This document shows positions 9,284 to 18,416 of a DNA stretch of 64,000 bases, piece by piece (position 1 is the first letter of the stretch; each line of letters begins with the position of its first letter). This DNA comes from Rhodobacteraceae bacterium IMCC1335 (GTDB taxonomy: Bacteria > Pseudomonadota > Alphaproteobacteria > Rhodobacterales > Rhodobacteraceae), in the NCBI GenBank assembly GCA_039640495.1, contig CP046864.1:1550001-1614000 (forward strand). Direction: 5' to 3'. The position numbers and the translations under genes were made by a program. The notes below the pieces were generated by a model that made no database searches, was not told the origin of the DNA, and was given only the letters and a program-made list of their open reading frames with translations.

Positions 9284-9454
9284 TTATTGGGGCCAGTTTT
9301 TTTGATCCATAAGCCTAGAATATTCCTCTGCGACTTTTTCAGCATGCGTTTCTGCTTCAAAGATGAGCTTTTTCACCTGCCATTCTGCGTGGGTCAGCTT
9401 ATGCCACCCAATGCAATTGGCCGTCGGTGATCGTCCGCAGTCACATTTTTTCAC
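9284..9454 (-). CDS. Small CDGSH-like zinc/iron-sulfur-type protein
   Basis: A protein of about 56 residues beginning KKCDCGRSPTANCIGWH. The spacing CxC-x7-C-x3-H resembles the CDGSH iron-sulfur signature (three Cys and one His), one residue shorter than the classic motif, so the metal site is plausible but unproven. The remainder is a charged helix. The frame opens with TTG at 9466, but GTG at 9454 is favoured because GGGA sits about seven bases before it. Single gene. Function unknown. Confidence 0.5.
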   Translation of the reverse strand: MKKCDCGRSPTANCIGWHKLTHAEWQVKKLIFEAETHAEKVAEEYSRLMDQKNWPQ

Positions 9455-9600
9455 ATCATTTCCCAACGTCTAGGGTGGCTAGCCCGCGCTCTATAAAAGC
9501 GATTAACCGTGATCGCTGCGTGCGGATTAAGACACAAACCTATTTAACGTACGGTTCGAGATACAGATTGGATCAAAAAGAATGAGGGGTTTTCGAAAGT

Positions 9601-9774
9601 TTACCCGAGCATAAGCAACAAGGATTTGCCTCTGTCTGTTGCCTGATTTTTACTATCCACGAAATTGGATTGTTTCAACCACTCCCAAACCAGATCGTCT
9701 ACATCGGTCAGCAGGTATTCTCGTCCGTATTGAACGAGTTCATCTATAAAATGTCGATCCCGTGTTTCATTCAT
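9601..9774 (-). CDS. 57-residue hypothetical protein
   Basis: An acidic small protein starting MNETRDRHFIDELVQYGREY and ending KSLLLMLG. A GGAG sequence seven bases before the ATG supports translation. It is predicted helical, with no signal peptide or membrane segment. No family recognised. It is followed on the same strand by the CDGSH-like gene about 150 bases on. Confidence 0.5.
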   Translation of the reverse strand: MNETRDRHFIDELVQYGREYLLTDVDDLVWEWLKQSNFVDSKNQATDRGKSLLLMLG

Positions 9775-10099
9775 AAGTCAGCTCCATAAGTGGCAGTTTC
9801 AATGAGGCTGTTGGCTACGACTTTCTTAACTTAACGACTGTTTTTGGTTTAGGATACGCTGAAGAAGCGATTTTAGATCAATATTCGTGCTATCAGTTTC
9901 ATTAGCTTTAATAAGCCACTGATTAAATGAACATAATCAGATTAAGAAAAACGCAAAGATACAACGAGAAACCAATAATTAAAGTTATGATGTTTTAAGT
10001 CAAAGTTTGGAGGGGCTTTTTATCGGGGGCACAAATCTGCCTGAAATGCCCAAGCGCATCGTCTTTTAAGATTTTCAAGAGGGTTTTTTATCAATGGTT
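9775..10099. other. Intergenic, A+T-rich
   Basis: No gene seen. It contains several A+T-rich stretches that could hold the promoter of the 57-residue gene, but no clear -35/-10 pair could be chosen. Confidence 0.4.
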
Positions 10100-10771
10100 T
10101 TAACTAGAAAACTTGATAACGCCAATTTCGTACCACCCCCGATTGAAAAATAAATTTGTACTCACATCCGATGCTCTAACTTTTAAAACGGATCGTGGCT
10201 TCAATATAAATTCTTCCTCATCATATGGCGCACCATTTACAAAGCTATCATATGTAGTGATAAAAAGCGCCTCTCTCATGTCATTGTTAATCGTAACGAC
10301 AAAGCCAACATTTGTTGCATCAAGAGTGGCAAAAATTAAGGCGGACTCAATAGAAGTCATTGCCGCTTCTAATTTTGGGTTCCGCGCCAGATATAATCCG
10401 TAATAACCATCGCCTCTATCTTCTATGCCAAGTGCCAAGGCCCCGGTCATGTTATCCTGATTTTGATCATCCACTCGCATGACCGACGCTTCAAGTTCAA
10501 TATTTGCGGTTGCAAACAACGCGCTCTCATCGCTGTTGCATGATTGTAGCTTTCCGATCATGCCATAGGTTTCTAATATGCCCAGCACCTGACCGATTTC
10601 GGACTGACAATCATCCATGCTCGACGCTGGGACTTGCATAAATATAGGCAAATTGATGGGATCTCTAGACGCGATTACATCTTGGATGTCCCTCACGTAG
10701 AAGGTTGGCGTCACATTAAATTGGCAGGCAGATAAAACACTAAGAAGAATGATGACCGTAAATTTTCGCAT
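10100..10771 (-). CDS. Putative lipoprotein, unknown function
   Basis: A protein of about 223 residues with a lipoprotein signal, MRKFTVIILLSVLSAC, whose lipobox Cys is residue 16; it should be anchored in the inner or outer membrane. The reading frame is open further upstream (to 10828), but the ATG at 10771 gives a proper signal peptide and follows AAGG. Three further cysteines occur in the mature part. No domain recognised. Transcribed alone. Weak guess only: an envelope or phage-accessory protein, since a lysis cassette follows within 1 kb on the other strand. Confidence 0.65.
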   Translation of the reverse strand: MRKFTVIILLSVLSACQFNVTPTFYVRDIQDVIASRDPINLPIFMQVPASSMDDCQSEIGQVLGILETYGMIGKLQSCNSDESALFATANIELEASVMRVDDQNQDNMTGALALGIEDRGDGYYGLYLARNPKLEAAMTSIESALIFATLDATNVGFVVTINNDMREALFITTYDSFVNGAPYDEEEFILKPRSVLKVRASDVSTNLFFNRGWYEIGVIKFSS

Positions 10772-11647
10772 TGGTTTTGCCTTTTTGAATTGGGCTCTTT
10801 TCATATTTGCCAAATAATGTCGCGTCATGACCTTTTTCAGGACAATTCGATAATATGTTTAAGGACTTCAAAAATAAATGAATTTTTAACTTTTTTCGCA
10901 GGCTGATAAAATCTTACGACTTCAAAGGGGCGGTATGTCAAATCCCGTTCGTGGCCAGTTCAAAAAAAACATTTGGTAAAAGCGCGGCGAATAGCAGCTT
11001 TAGGGCCAATACCCGCCCAAGTTTTTTCACTTTTGCAAAGGATATCTTTAAACCCAGCGCGGCATGTGCAAGGCGCAAGCTTTAAAATGTAACCTTTTTA
11101 TGTCCAGCGCTTTAACGCTTTCCGGCGCAGCACGACCTCTAAGGCGAGGAGATGCTATTTCATAAGATCACAGGCTTGTTGGGGTGGCGTCATCGGGCTT
11201 TATGCCGGCTATGCGCTGGGGTGGGTTATCGTTTAGCAGGGTGCCGATCCAATTTTCTAAGGCCGAACCCTAAGGGGCGATCTAAATGGGCAATCTTGCA
11301 AAGCTAGAGCCTAGCGTGGAAGAGACCTCGCGTTTATATTTGCCTGTATCCCAAGTCCCGTTTGCAAGGCCCAAAATAACAGATGGATTGCAGCTCCGCG
11401 GTTTGGCGCGCCGTGTGCATGATTTTAAAGGTTGCGTTTCGAACAGCTTATGAACCATTCGAAAACACTCGTTTATCGCAAAAAACAAGTAACAAGCGCT
11501 GTGTTTGTATGGCTGGTTTTGAGGTATCGTGGCATATATCAGCCCCTGGCATAAGACGGTTAATTAAGCGCGCGTAGTCTTTACGTAGATGCAGCAATTC
11601 TAACCGACTCTTCGTTCTCCTGCGGGGTGCGTCACGAGGGAAAGTCG
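10772..11647. other. Interval between lipoprotein and lysis cassette
   Basis: No supported gene. Short frames at 11282-11488 and 11383-11577 overlap on opposite strands and have no ribosome-binding sites. The divergent promoters of the lipoprotein and the lysis genes should lie here. No phage structural gene was seen. Confidence 0.4.
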
Positions 11648-12286
11648 ATGTCTGATTTAAACAAAACCATAATGCGGCATGCGCAAAAACAGATCGGGAT
11701 ATGGGAATGGGCGGGGTCCGAAAACAATCCTTTGGTTTTGGCAATGTTTGCCGAGTCTGGCCATTCTAAGATCAAACAGGATGCGGTGCCGTGGTGCGCG
11801 GCTTTTGTGGGCTCGGTCTTGCTGCGGGCAGGGGGTAAAGGTACTGGTTCGCTTCTGGCGCGCTCTTATTTAGACTGGGGCCAAAAAATACCTCTTAGCG
11901 AGGCCAAAGAGGGCGATGTGGTGATCCTGTCGGGCAAAGGCAGCTGGCAGGGCCATGTGGGGTTTTTCAAGGGCCAAGGGGCGCAGAAAATCAATCTGCT
12001 GGGTGGCAATCAAAACGACCAGGTGAATGTCAAAGCCTATCCCGCCTCTAAGCTGTTGGGGGTGCGCCGGGCAATCGCGACGCGTGCAAATCCAAGCGAG
12101 AGCACCACCCTTCAGGCCAGCACGGTTACAGCGCTGGCAGGGGCGTCAGCCACAGCTACGGCGGGTGTGGCGGCCATGCATCCCGCCGCGCAGCTTACGC
12201 TGATTTGTGCAGGTGTTCTGGTGATGCTGGCGGGGGCTTATATTTTCCGTGAGCGCCTGCGCAAATGGCATTTGGGGGACCGATGA
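11648..12286 (+). CDS. Phage-type endolysin (TIGR02594/CHAP-like) with C-terminal membrane segment
   Basis: A 212-residue protein. The N-terminal 140 residues look like the TIGR02594 cysteine-peptidase/amidase group: Cys50 in DAVPWCAAFVGSVL, His103 in SWQGHVGFF, and GGNQ at 119-122 give a Cys-His-polar catalytic set expected to cut peptidoglycan cross-links or amide bonds. A hydrophobic helix (residues 181-200) near the C terminus could tether the enzyme or act like a holin. The start at 11648 is chosen because GAGGGA lies a few bases upstream; an earlier in-frame start at 11627 lacks this. It overlaps the i-spanin gene by four bases (ATGA). Together with the two spanins it forms a lysis cassette. 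Confidence 0.75.
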   Translation: MSDLNKTIMRHAQKQIGIWEWAGSENNPLVLAMFAESGHSKIKQDAVPWCAAFVGSVLLRAGGKGTGSLLARSYLDWGQKIPLSEAKEGDVVILSGKGSWQGHVGFFKGQGAQKINLLGGNQNDQVNVKAYPASKLLGVRRAIATRANPSESTTLQASTVTALAGASATATAGVAAMHPAAQLTLICAGVLVMLAGAYIFRERLRKWHLGDR

Positions 12287-12519
12287 TTGCGCGGGTTAAA
12301 ACATGGCTTGCGCTGGCGGGTGCCTTTGTTCTGGCCATGCTCGGCGCATTTTTATGGGGCGCTGCCAAACAGAAATCAAACCAGAAGATCCGCGATTTAA
12401 AAGCGCGGGTGTCAGTGCTTCAAAACTCAAAGGAGATTGAAGATGAGATGGATCTTATGTCTGATGATGCTGTCTCTGATGAGCTTGGCAAGTGGATGCG
12501 CGACCGTGATCAGCGGTGA
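12283..12519 (+). CDS. Inner-membrane spanin (Rz-like)
   Basis: A 78-residue protein with an N-terminal membrane helix (residues 7-26) and a charged, coiled-coil-prone periplasmic part (KIRDLKARVSVLQNSKEIED). This is the layout of phage i-spanins, which pair with an outer-membrane lipoprotein to fuse the two membranes in the last step of lysis. It starts in an ATGA overlap with the endolysin, and the next gene begins inside it in another frame, which is a hallmark of Rz/Rz1 pairs. Assignment rests on architecture and position. Confidence 0.7.
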   Translation: MIARVKTWLALAGAFVLAMLGAFLWGAAKQKSNQKIRDLKARVSVLQNSKEIEDEMDLMSDDAVSDELGKWMRDRDQR

Positions 12520-12634
12520 GTGCCTTTGGGCAGAGCCTCTTCGCCCCTCGGTGCGTGATATTCTGACGATTGGCACCCAGCGGCAAATTTTGGCCCATAA
12601 TCAAAAAGGCGTCAAATTTTGCGATTGGGAATGA
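12443..12634 (+). CDS. Outer-membrane spanin lipoprotein (Rz1-like)
   Basis: A 63-residue lipoprotein whose gene starts inside the i-spanin gene in a different frame and runs past its end. The signal MRWILCLMMLSLMSLASGC has a good lipobox with Cys19. The short mature part contains paired prolines (AEPLRPSV) and two more cysteines. AAGGAG with a seven-base spacing precedes the ATG; an upstream in-frame TTG is less likely. Known o-spanins are small lipoproteins that bind the C-terminal end of the i-spanin across the periplasm. Confidence 0.72.
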   Translation: MRWILCLMMLSLMSLASGCATVISGECLWAEPLRPSVRDILTIGTQRQILAHNQKGVKFCDWE

Positions 12635-12727
12635 TTTTAGCGCTTTGATTGAGCCTAGCCTCGGATCTGTTGCGGAATAATGCGAAATGACATCCTGAGT
12701 GTGATCGGTTGCACACAATTAGAGTGA

Positions 12728-12763
12728 GATAGGACAATGAGAAGTTTTATCATTTGTCCTATC
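12728..12763. terminator. Hairpin after the lysis cassette
   Basis: A perfect 10-bp inverted repeat, GATAGGACAA (12728-12737) with TTGTCCTATC (12754-12763), 93 bases after the o-spanin stop. No T run follows, so termination is possible but unproven. Confidence 0.45.
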
Positions 12764-13273
12764 TTCCCATTAATACTGACCTCAATTCGAAAGCTTCGAT
12801 ACATTTGTTTGTGGTATTATGTGCTGCTGTCTTTGAATTTCATTTGCCCTAACGGCAATCTCATTCTCGGGCCAAATCAAGGCTGCTTTGGCTTTAGAAC
12901 TAAATAAATTATTTTCCAGTTGCGTCAGAAGCTGTTTTCACATGAGAATTTTTTTGGAAGAATGTGTAGAGAGCGGCGTGATTTTATCGACCTCAATCTG
13001 GATCATTACGACCGTCTTCTAGAAATCAAATTGCGCAATCAGATCCAGTATGCCCTTGGTCTCAAAAGCTGTTAACCATTCTATTGCTGTCACCAACCCA
13101 CGCGGCTTGGTCTGCAGCGCTGGCGATCGAGACCAAATTGGCTGAGATGAGGCTTTCTTTGTTATCTGTGTCCAATCCGCGTGATGTATCATTATACCGC
13201 AATCGAAATCAAACAAGGGCTTGCCCCTCGCGCTAAATAAGCCTAAAGGGGGGGCAACAATGGAGATACCTAT
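12764..13273. other. Intergenic before rpsU
   Basis: No gene supported. The minus-strand frame 13019-13486 is mostly the antisense shadow of rpsU. The rpsU promoter must lie here, but no site is convincing. Confidence 0.4.
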
Positions 13274-13477
13274 ATGCTGCAAGTAAGTGTTCGTGACAAC
13301 AACGTAGACCAAGCGCTGCGTGTTATGAAAAAGAAAATGCAACGTGAAGGCATGTTTCGCGAGATGAGGGCGAAAGAATTTTATGAAAAGCCCTCTGTGA
13401 AGAAGGCGAAAGCCAAGAAAGAGGCGATTAAGCGGATTAAAAAGCTTGCGCGCAAAAAAGCTGAGCGTGAAGGGTAA
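13274..13477 (+). CDS. rpsU: 30S ribosomal protein S21
   Basis: A 67-residue, highly basic protein with the S21 signature [20 protein letters not shown] at its N terminus and a Lys/Arg-rich tail. S21 joins the small ribosomal subunit late and helps mRNA base pairing with the 3' end of 16S rRNA. GGAG lies upstream at normal spacing. Here it is monocistronic and ends in a strong intrinsic terminator. The surrounding DNA is eroded accessory sequence, so this is the main housekeeping gene in the left half. Confidence 0.97.
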   Translation: MLQVSVRDNNVDQALRVMKKKMQREGMFREMRAKEFYEKPSVKKAKAKKEAIKRIKKLARKKAEREG

Positions 13478-13542
13478 AGCGCCCAACCGTTGATAAATAA
13501 TACCTTAAGCTTTTATTTGACCAAAAATATATTTAGCGTCGC

Positions 13543-13569
13543 GTAACCGTGTTCGTGCGGTTACTTTTT
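13543..13569 (+). terminator. Intrinsic terminator of rpsU
   Basis: A perfect 7-bp stem, GTAACCG (13543-13549) and CGGTTAC (13558-13564), with an 8-base loop and five T residues directly after it. Confidence 0.88.
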
Positions 13570-14089
13570 GCGTTTTGAGAGAACTGAACAATGACGCATG
13601 CGCCCGATAGATAGAATGTCCGATAGCGCAGCCCTAGGAAGCGAAAATCAGCCTTTGAAGATCATAATTCGAATTTAGCTGAGAACTAAAATATAAGCGG
13701 CAGATTGATAAAATAGATCTGGGGGCAATGATGAAGCTACCCATGATTTTCCGAAAGTCTCCCGGATATGTCAGGCGTGCATGATTGCATTGCGCGCCTC
13801 CATGACTCTTCTTCCACGTCTGTTTCACGCGCAGTGTGCCGCATTTTGATCCTGATCGCCATGCGATGACAAATGTTGAAAACTTAATCATACTGAAGCA
13901 TTATCATGAAGATTTAGTCGAACTGACTTCAAGCGATGTTCAGGAAGGAAACGAGGCATGAAAACTTTCTCTCACTAGATTCGGCGAAGTCTCTGAGTTT
14001 CTTAACGATCAGCCAAGTCGTTTGACTGTAGGATATTCTGCTCATGGCTCCGGTTTGGTGTTAGAGGAAACTTGGTAGAAGATGGCACA
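13570..14089. other. Eroded interval
   Basis: No intact gene. Minus frame 13634-13891 has no recognisable content. On the plus strand around 13973-14070 a protein-like piece (TRFGEVSEFLNDQPSRLTVG) with nearby stops suggests a gene remnant next to the IS630 relic. Confidence 0.35.
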
Positions 14090-15115
14090 CTAGCTCTTTC
14101 TCAAAAATTGATATTCTTCGTGAGTTATGATCCTGAAATTGTCTGACACTTGACTTTGAAAGCTATTACACTCGTTCGGAATAATTTCTCGGAAAAACTT
14201 GAGGATCGCAGTGGCGAACTGCTTTTACGTGAGATAGTGGCGATAATGGGTCACGAATTGCTGCATTTCGGCGCATAATCCTTTGATCGGGTTCAGGTGA
14301 AACAATATGGCGGTAATTGGATCAGGTGGAGGCGGCAATCCGACCGTGTGGGAGCTCTCGGACTTCTGATCCTTTATGATAAGCGGCGTTGTCCTAAATC
14401 ACATGGATCATTTTATTAGGGTTGCGCGCCTCAATCTTGGCAAGAAGATGTGCGGCACTGGTGCCGTCCGCAGTGGTTGGTTCAACAAAGGGCGCATCGA
14501 AAGGTTCAAGGTTGAATGCGCCATGGATGTTCACGCCCCCACGCCCTTCGGTGGTTGTCACGGCGAGGCTGCAGCCTGCCTTGACCCAGCCATATGTGGG
14601 TTTCGTTTGATACTCGGCATGCACTGGTTCGGCGAAATATACCGATTCATCTGCTCTCATCCTTTTCAGCAGGCGCTCGCACATGTCGATGAATTCAGCC
14701 TGCTGTTCAGCAGCGGCAACACGGCGAAGGCTCTTTGGTTTGCGATACTCAAACCCCAGCCGGGCACGAAGCTTGAGGCAGCCAGAATCTGAGTGGTCCA
14801 ATAAGAACTCTTTGAAAAATATGCGCCCCGATCTCAACCATTGAGCTGCAGAACGGAACATCCAGCCATTCAAAAAGCTCCGTTTCCTGCGTCAAAGCCA
14901 TTCGGGATCGATCGCGCTTCCAGTCATCGCACGATAGCGTGTCCCAGCCACCTTCACGGTTGGTCTTGTACCGGGCACCAATGGCGTCGTCGTCCAAATC
15001 AAGAAACTTCGCGATCTGAACGCATCTTTCACCTACATCCAGCGAAAGGATTGTACTTGTTCAGCGCGTCACGCCATGGTCCTCGCGCTGACTGCGAACA
15101 CATGCCTTAAGCTCA
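14090..15115 (-). pseudogene. Decayed IS630-family transposase (different from the 40/53-kb IS)
   Basis: Minus-strand fragments cover a whole IS630-type transposase. The N-terminal helix-turn-helix part lies near 15060-14850 (IAKFLDLDDDAIGARY, LTQETELFEWLDV). The central part is at 14873-14394 (LKLRARLGFEYRKPK, YFAEPVHAEYQTKP, VNIHGAFNLEPFDAPFVEPT). Then HVI-stop-DNAAYHKG around 14395, and the C-terminal part near 14330-14100 (LIQLPPYC, LNPI, AEMQQFVTHY). Trp replaced by TAG in the WDNAAYH block, further stops and frameshifts rule out activity. The YFAEPVH and DNAAYH blocks would carry DDE residues. No terminal repeats were identified. Bounds are approximate. Confidence 0.8.
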
Positions 15116-15463
15116 AGTTGATCAGAAGAAGAAAGAAAACGAGGACGGATCTTGTAAAAAATGAATTCTTCTAAGGTCGTATGTCAACCCGAATAAATCC
15201 GGGGTTCAATAACTCCGAGTATAAAGGTTTCATTTTACATTTTGCGGCGCCTCAAAACGGTTTAGGCTGGACGATTTGCTGTTAAAAAACCCTTTTGATT
15301 GACCATGTATTCTGCGTAAATACGGGTTGAAAATCGGTGTGAAACTTAAGACCGTTCTGGGATCTGCTTTGTGCCATTATACCTACAGAACCATTAAAAG
15401 ATTACATATCTTGAGGCGTTGGATCTGGACTTACATTGTGGATTATATGGGAAGGGGAGATTT
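15116..15463. other. Intergenic between IS remnant and tct operon
   Basis: A+T-rich, without a supported gene. It lies downstream of the tct operon; no clear terminator hairpin was found. Confidence 0.4.
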
Positions 15464-15922
15464 TTAAGGCAATGGCACGTATAAAACGAATTTGAATAAA
15501 ACGTAAAAGGCGGTGATCACCACTGCGCCGGATACCGGATATAAAATGAGCGTTTTTGCTCTCCAGCCCTCATGCATTGCCGCAATCAGCCCACCACTGA
15601 AAGCCACTACACCTGCGGGGAGAAATCCGATCTTAGGGATCAGGAGACACATCAGAAACATCGTCATTATTAGCAAGACCCGGAGCCACCAAATGCCGGT
15701 TCCAAAGCCGCCTTCATCGGATGGTTGTAAAACTCTGGCGATGAATTAAACTGTCGCTGTGACGACCAGTATAATGGCCACGGTTTGCGGAAAAACTTGG
15801 CTGTCGCGATCAGTATAGCTGGTTGTGTCATAAAGCGTTATCAGCCCCGCACAGATGAAAAACAACGAGGCAAGCAGAGATCCGATCTGTCCGCCGCTTT
15901 TCATTGCAGAAGGGGGTGTCAT
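15464..15922 (-). pseudogene. tctB: tctB, small Tct permease subunit, one nonsense codon
   Basis: Encodes a four-helix TctB subunit of a tripartite tricarboxylate transporter. The frame starts with ATG at 15922, overlapping the original tctA stop as ATGA, and would give about 152 residues. It is cut by a single in-frame TAA at 15746-15748, after about 58 codons; the remaining half (LLIMTMFLMCLLIPKIGFLP and the following helices) is intact in the same frame. Only this change breaks it, so inactivation looks recent. Confidence 0.8.
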
Positions 15923-17424
15923 TGGTCGGCCTCTTCGTATCTGCGTGATTTTTGCCATTTAACCACCGGCGGTAAAATCAACGTTATGAGGGTGAACAGC
16001 AAAATGCCCTGCGAAATCGGTCTGCCATAAAACATCCCGAATGAGTTATTTGTCGCCGCGCCTATGGTCCAGCCTTGAACAAAGCCCTACTCGGCGATCG
16101 GGCCCAACATCAACCCCAAAACGATCGGTGAGGCAGCAAATCCAAACCGGGCAACAACCCATCCAAAAATCCCAAGGCACAACATAATGATCACGTCTGA
16201 GAGGCTGTTGCGGATAGCAAAAGTGTCAATGATGGTCATAAATCCAACCGTTGGCACCAACACAGCTTTCGCTACAGTGACAATCGATTTATACGCATAA
16301 CGTCCGATTAGAAGGCCGGCCGGCAACATCAAAACCGTTGCGATTATCAATCCATAGATGAATGTGAAGACGATTGAGCCGCTTTGTGTAAACATCGCTG
16401 GGCCGGTGCGTACGCCTTGCACCAACCGCGCTCCTAAAACGATGGCATCGGGCGGTGTGCCCGGAATGCCCAAAACCAGCGTCGGGATGAATCCCCCACC
16501 AACAGTAGCGCTATTTGCGGATTCGGTTGCCATAATGCCATTCGGCTCGCCCTCCCCAAATTTCTGGTCGTGCTTGGCGGTACGTTTGGCCTCTGAATAG
16601 GCCACCAACCCAGCAACTGAGCCACCGGCGCCAGGCAAAATACCCACTAAAGTACCGATAATTGAAGATCGGATCAGATTGAATTTCGAACGCATCGTGA
16701 GCGCAAATGCCTCTCCGATGCGAACCGTTTTCACGCCTTCTTCTACTTTTAAATGTCTGTCAGGAACCGCGATAACATCGATTAAGACCGGTACGCAGTA
16801 CAGACCAATCAACGCGCCCACAACGCCAAAGCCGCCAATCAAGGTTTGGCTGCCAAATGTCAGTCGGATATCAGCGGAAATTTCAGCCACGCCAACCGTT
16901 GATAAAATCATCCCAAAAGCCCCGCCCACCAGACCTTTCATCAAATTGCCGCTGGAGAGTGATGCGATTAAAGACAGTCCAAAAACCGACAACCAAAAAT
17001 ACTCAATAGGCCCAAAAACCAGCGCAACCTGCGACAGGGGCGGCGCCAGGAATAGCAACGCGATCGCGCCAACCTGGCCGCCAAAAACCGATGCAAAACA
17101 GGCAAGGGCGACCGCAAGATCTCCATCGCCGCGTTTTGCCATGGGATACCCGTCAAAGGTTGTGGCAATGGCCGATGGGGTGCCGGGTGTATTCAATAAA
17201 ATGGCGGCATAGGCGCCGCCGTAAATTGCCCCGGTGTAAATGGCCCCAAGAAGAATAAGCGCGGAGGCGGGCTCTATGCTAAAGGTGATGGGTACCAAAA
17301 TAGCCAGCGCCATGGTGGCGGTTAACCCCGGGATAGATCCAATAACAGTGCCGGCCACAACGCCAAATAAAGCCAATGCAAAATTCAAAGGCGTTAAGGC
17401 AGATAAAAAGTGACTGAATTCCAT
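15919..17424 (-). pseudogene. tctA: tctA, large Tct permease subunit, late nonsense codon
   Basis: The large membrane subunit of a Tct-type transporter, with family blocks GTVIGSIPGLTATMALAILV, GAIYGGAYAAILLNTPGTP and VLGIPGTPPDAIVLGA. The intact frame would be 501 residues, normal for TctA. A TAG at 16087-16089 ends translation after 445 residues, just after LGLMLGPIAE; the same frame then continues (GWTIGAATNNSFGMFYGRP and a further hydrophobic helix) to a TGA that overlaps tctB. The truncated product would lack its last membrane region. tctC lies upstream and tctB downstream, both also interrupted. Confidence 0.85.
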
Positions 17425-17456
17425 CGTTACAACTGTGCGGGGTTAACCAGTTTATT

Positions 17457-18416
17457 TTACTTGATCAGACCAGCTTCGCGGGCGTCTTTCAGGTATTCCG
17501 CAACGCGGTCAGCCATAAAGGCCGGCATATCCGCCGGGCTTATATCCAACATCGCAAAGCCACCATCGAGCATTTTCTGGCGAAACGCAGGGTCGGCATT
17601 GATCTCGCCAATCATATCAGACCACATGGCGGTGGTTTCTGCGCTGGCGGTATTGGGCAGCGCGATGCCACGATAGGCGCCGCCTACCATATCCTATCCC
17701 AGCTCTTTAAAGGTTGGAACATCCGGGAAAAGCGGATGACGCTTTTCCATAGCAACGGCCAACATACGCACCGCATCGCCTTGTTTGGCGCCTACGGTTG
17801 TATAGCCCCATTGTGCTTTGACCTGATTACCCAAAAGCGCCGTTACTGAGGCACAGGTGCCTTTGAACGGCACATATGTGGTGAGCGCGCCGGTCATCTT
17901 GTCAAATTTGATTTGGGCCAGGTGGTTGGCGCTGGCTTTTCCCGATCCTGACATGGCGACCTGTCCGGGGTTGGCCTTCGCATCATTTACCAAATCTGCC
18001 AGTGTTTGATAGGGGCTATTGGCCGGAAAAACGATGGCATCTGGAGTGAAGTGGAACATGTAGAACGCGTTCAGCGACTCGGTTGTAAAGCCTACGTCTT
18101 TTTGCGCAGGTTTGATGATGATATGGGGTAGGTTCACGCCCATAATGGTCTGGCAAGCGCCGTTCAAACCGTTTAGAGAGGCCCAGCCAACGGCACCGCC
18201 ACCGCCGGGTTGGTAGGAAACCACCATTTCTTGGCCGAATTTTTCGGCAAAGAAAGGCTGCTTCAATCGTGCGGAAATATCCGACTTCCCGCCGGGTCCG
18301 AAGGGAATGATGTAATTTACGGGTCCGTTCAATTCCGCGTGGGCTTGCACGCCAAATGTCAGTGCAAGCGCTGCCGCGGCGGTTGATGAGAAAGGGCTAC
18401 AATTTCCACTGAGCAT
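17457..18416 (-). pseudogene. tctC: tctC, Tct substrate-binding protein, nonsense codon and altered 5' end
   Basis: A periplasmic Tct (Bug-family) receptor: signal peptide ending FGVQAHA, then NYIIPFGPGGKSDISARL, SYQPGGGGAVGWASLN and GDAVRMLAVAMEKRHPLFPD. An in-frame TAG at 17694-17696 splits it after PTFKELG; the C-terminal 77 residues (DMVGGAYRGIALP onward) follow in frame. The first codons (from ATG 18416) do not look like an original leader and abut a truncated gene on the other strand, so a rearrangement has probably replaced the true 5' end and promoter. First gene of the former tctC-tctA-tctB operon. Confidence 0.82.

Noticed and set aside
16679..17212. Long plus-strand frame (177 codons) opposite tctA
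   Set aside because: Antisense to clear TctA sequence; composition typical of a shadow frame.
15464..18416. Stop-codon recoding (TAG/TAA read as an amino acid) to explain the tct genes
   Set aside because: Dozens of intact genes in the window end at TAG or TAA without readthrough, and the IS630 relic next door is decayed too; simple pseudogenisation fits better.
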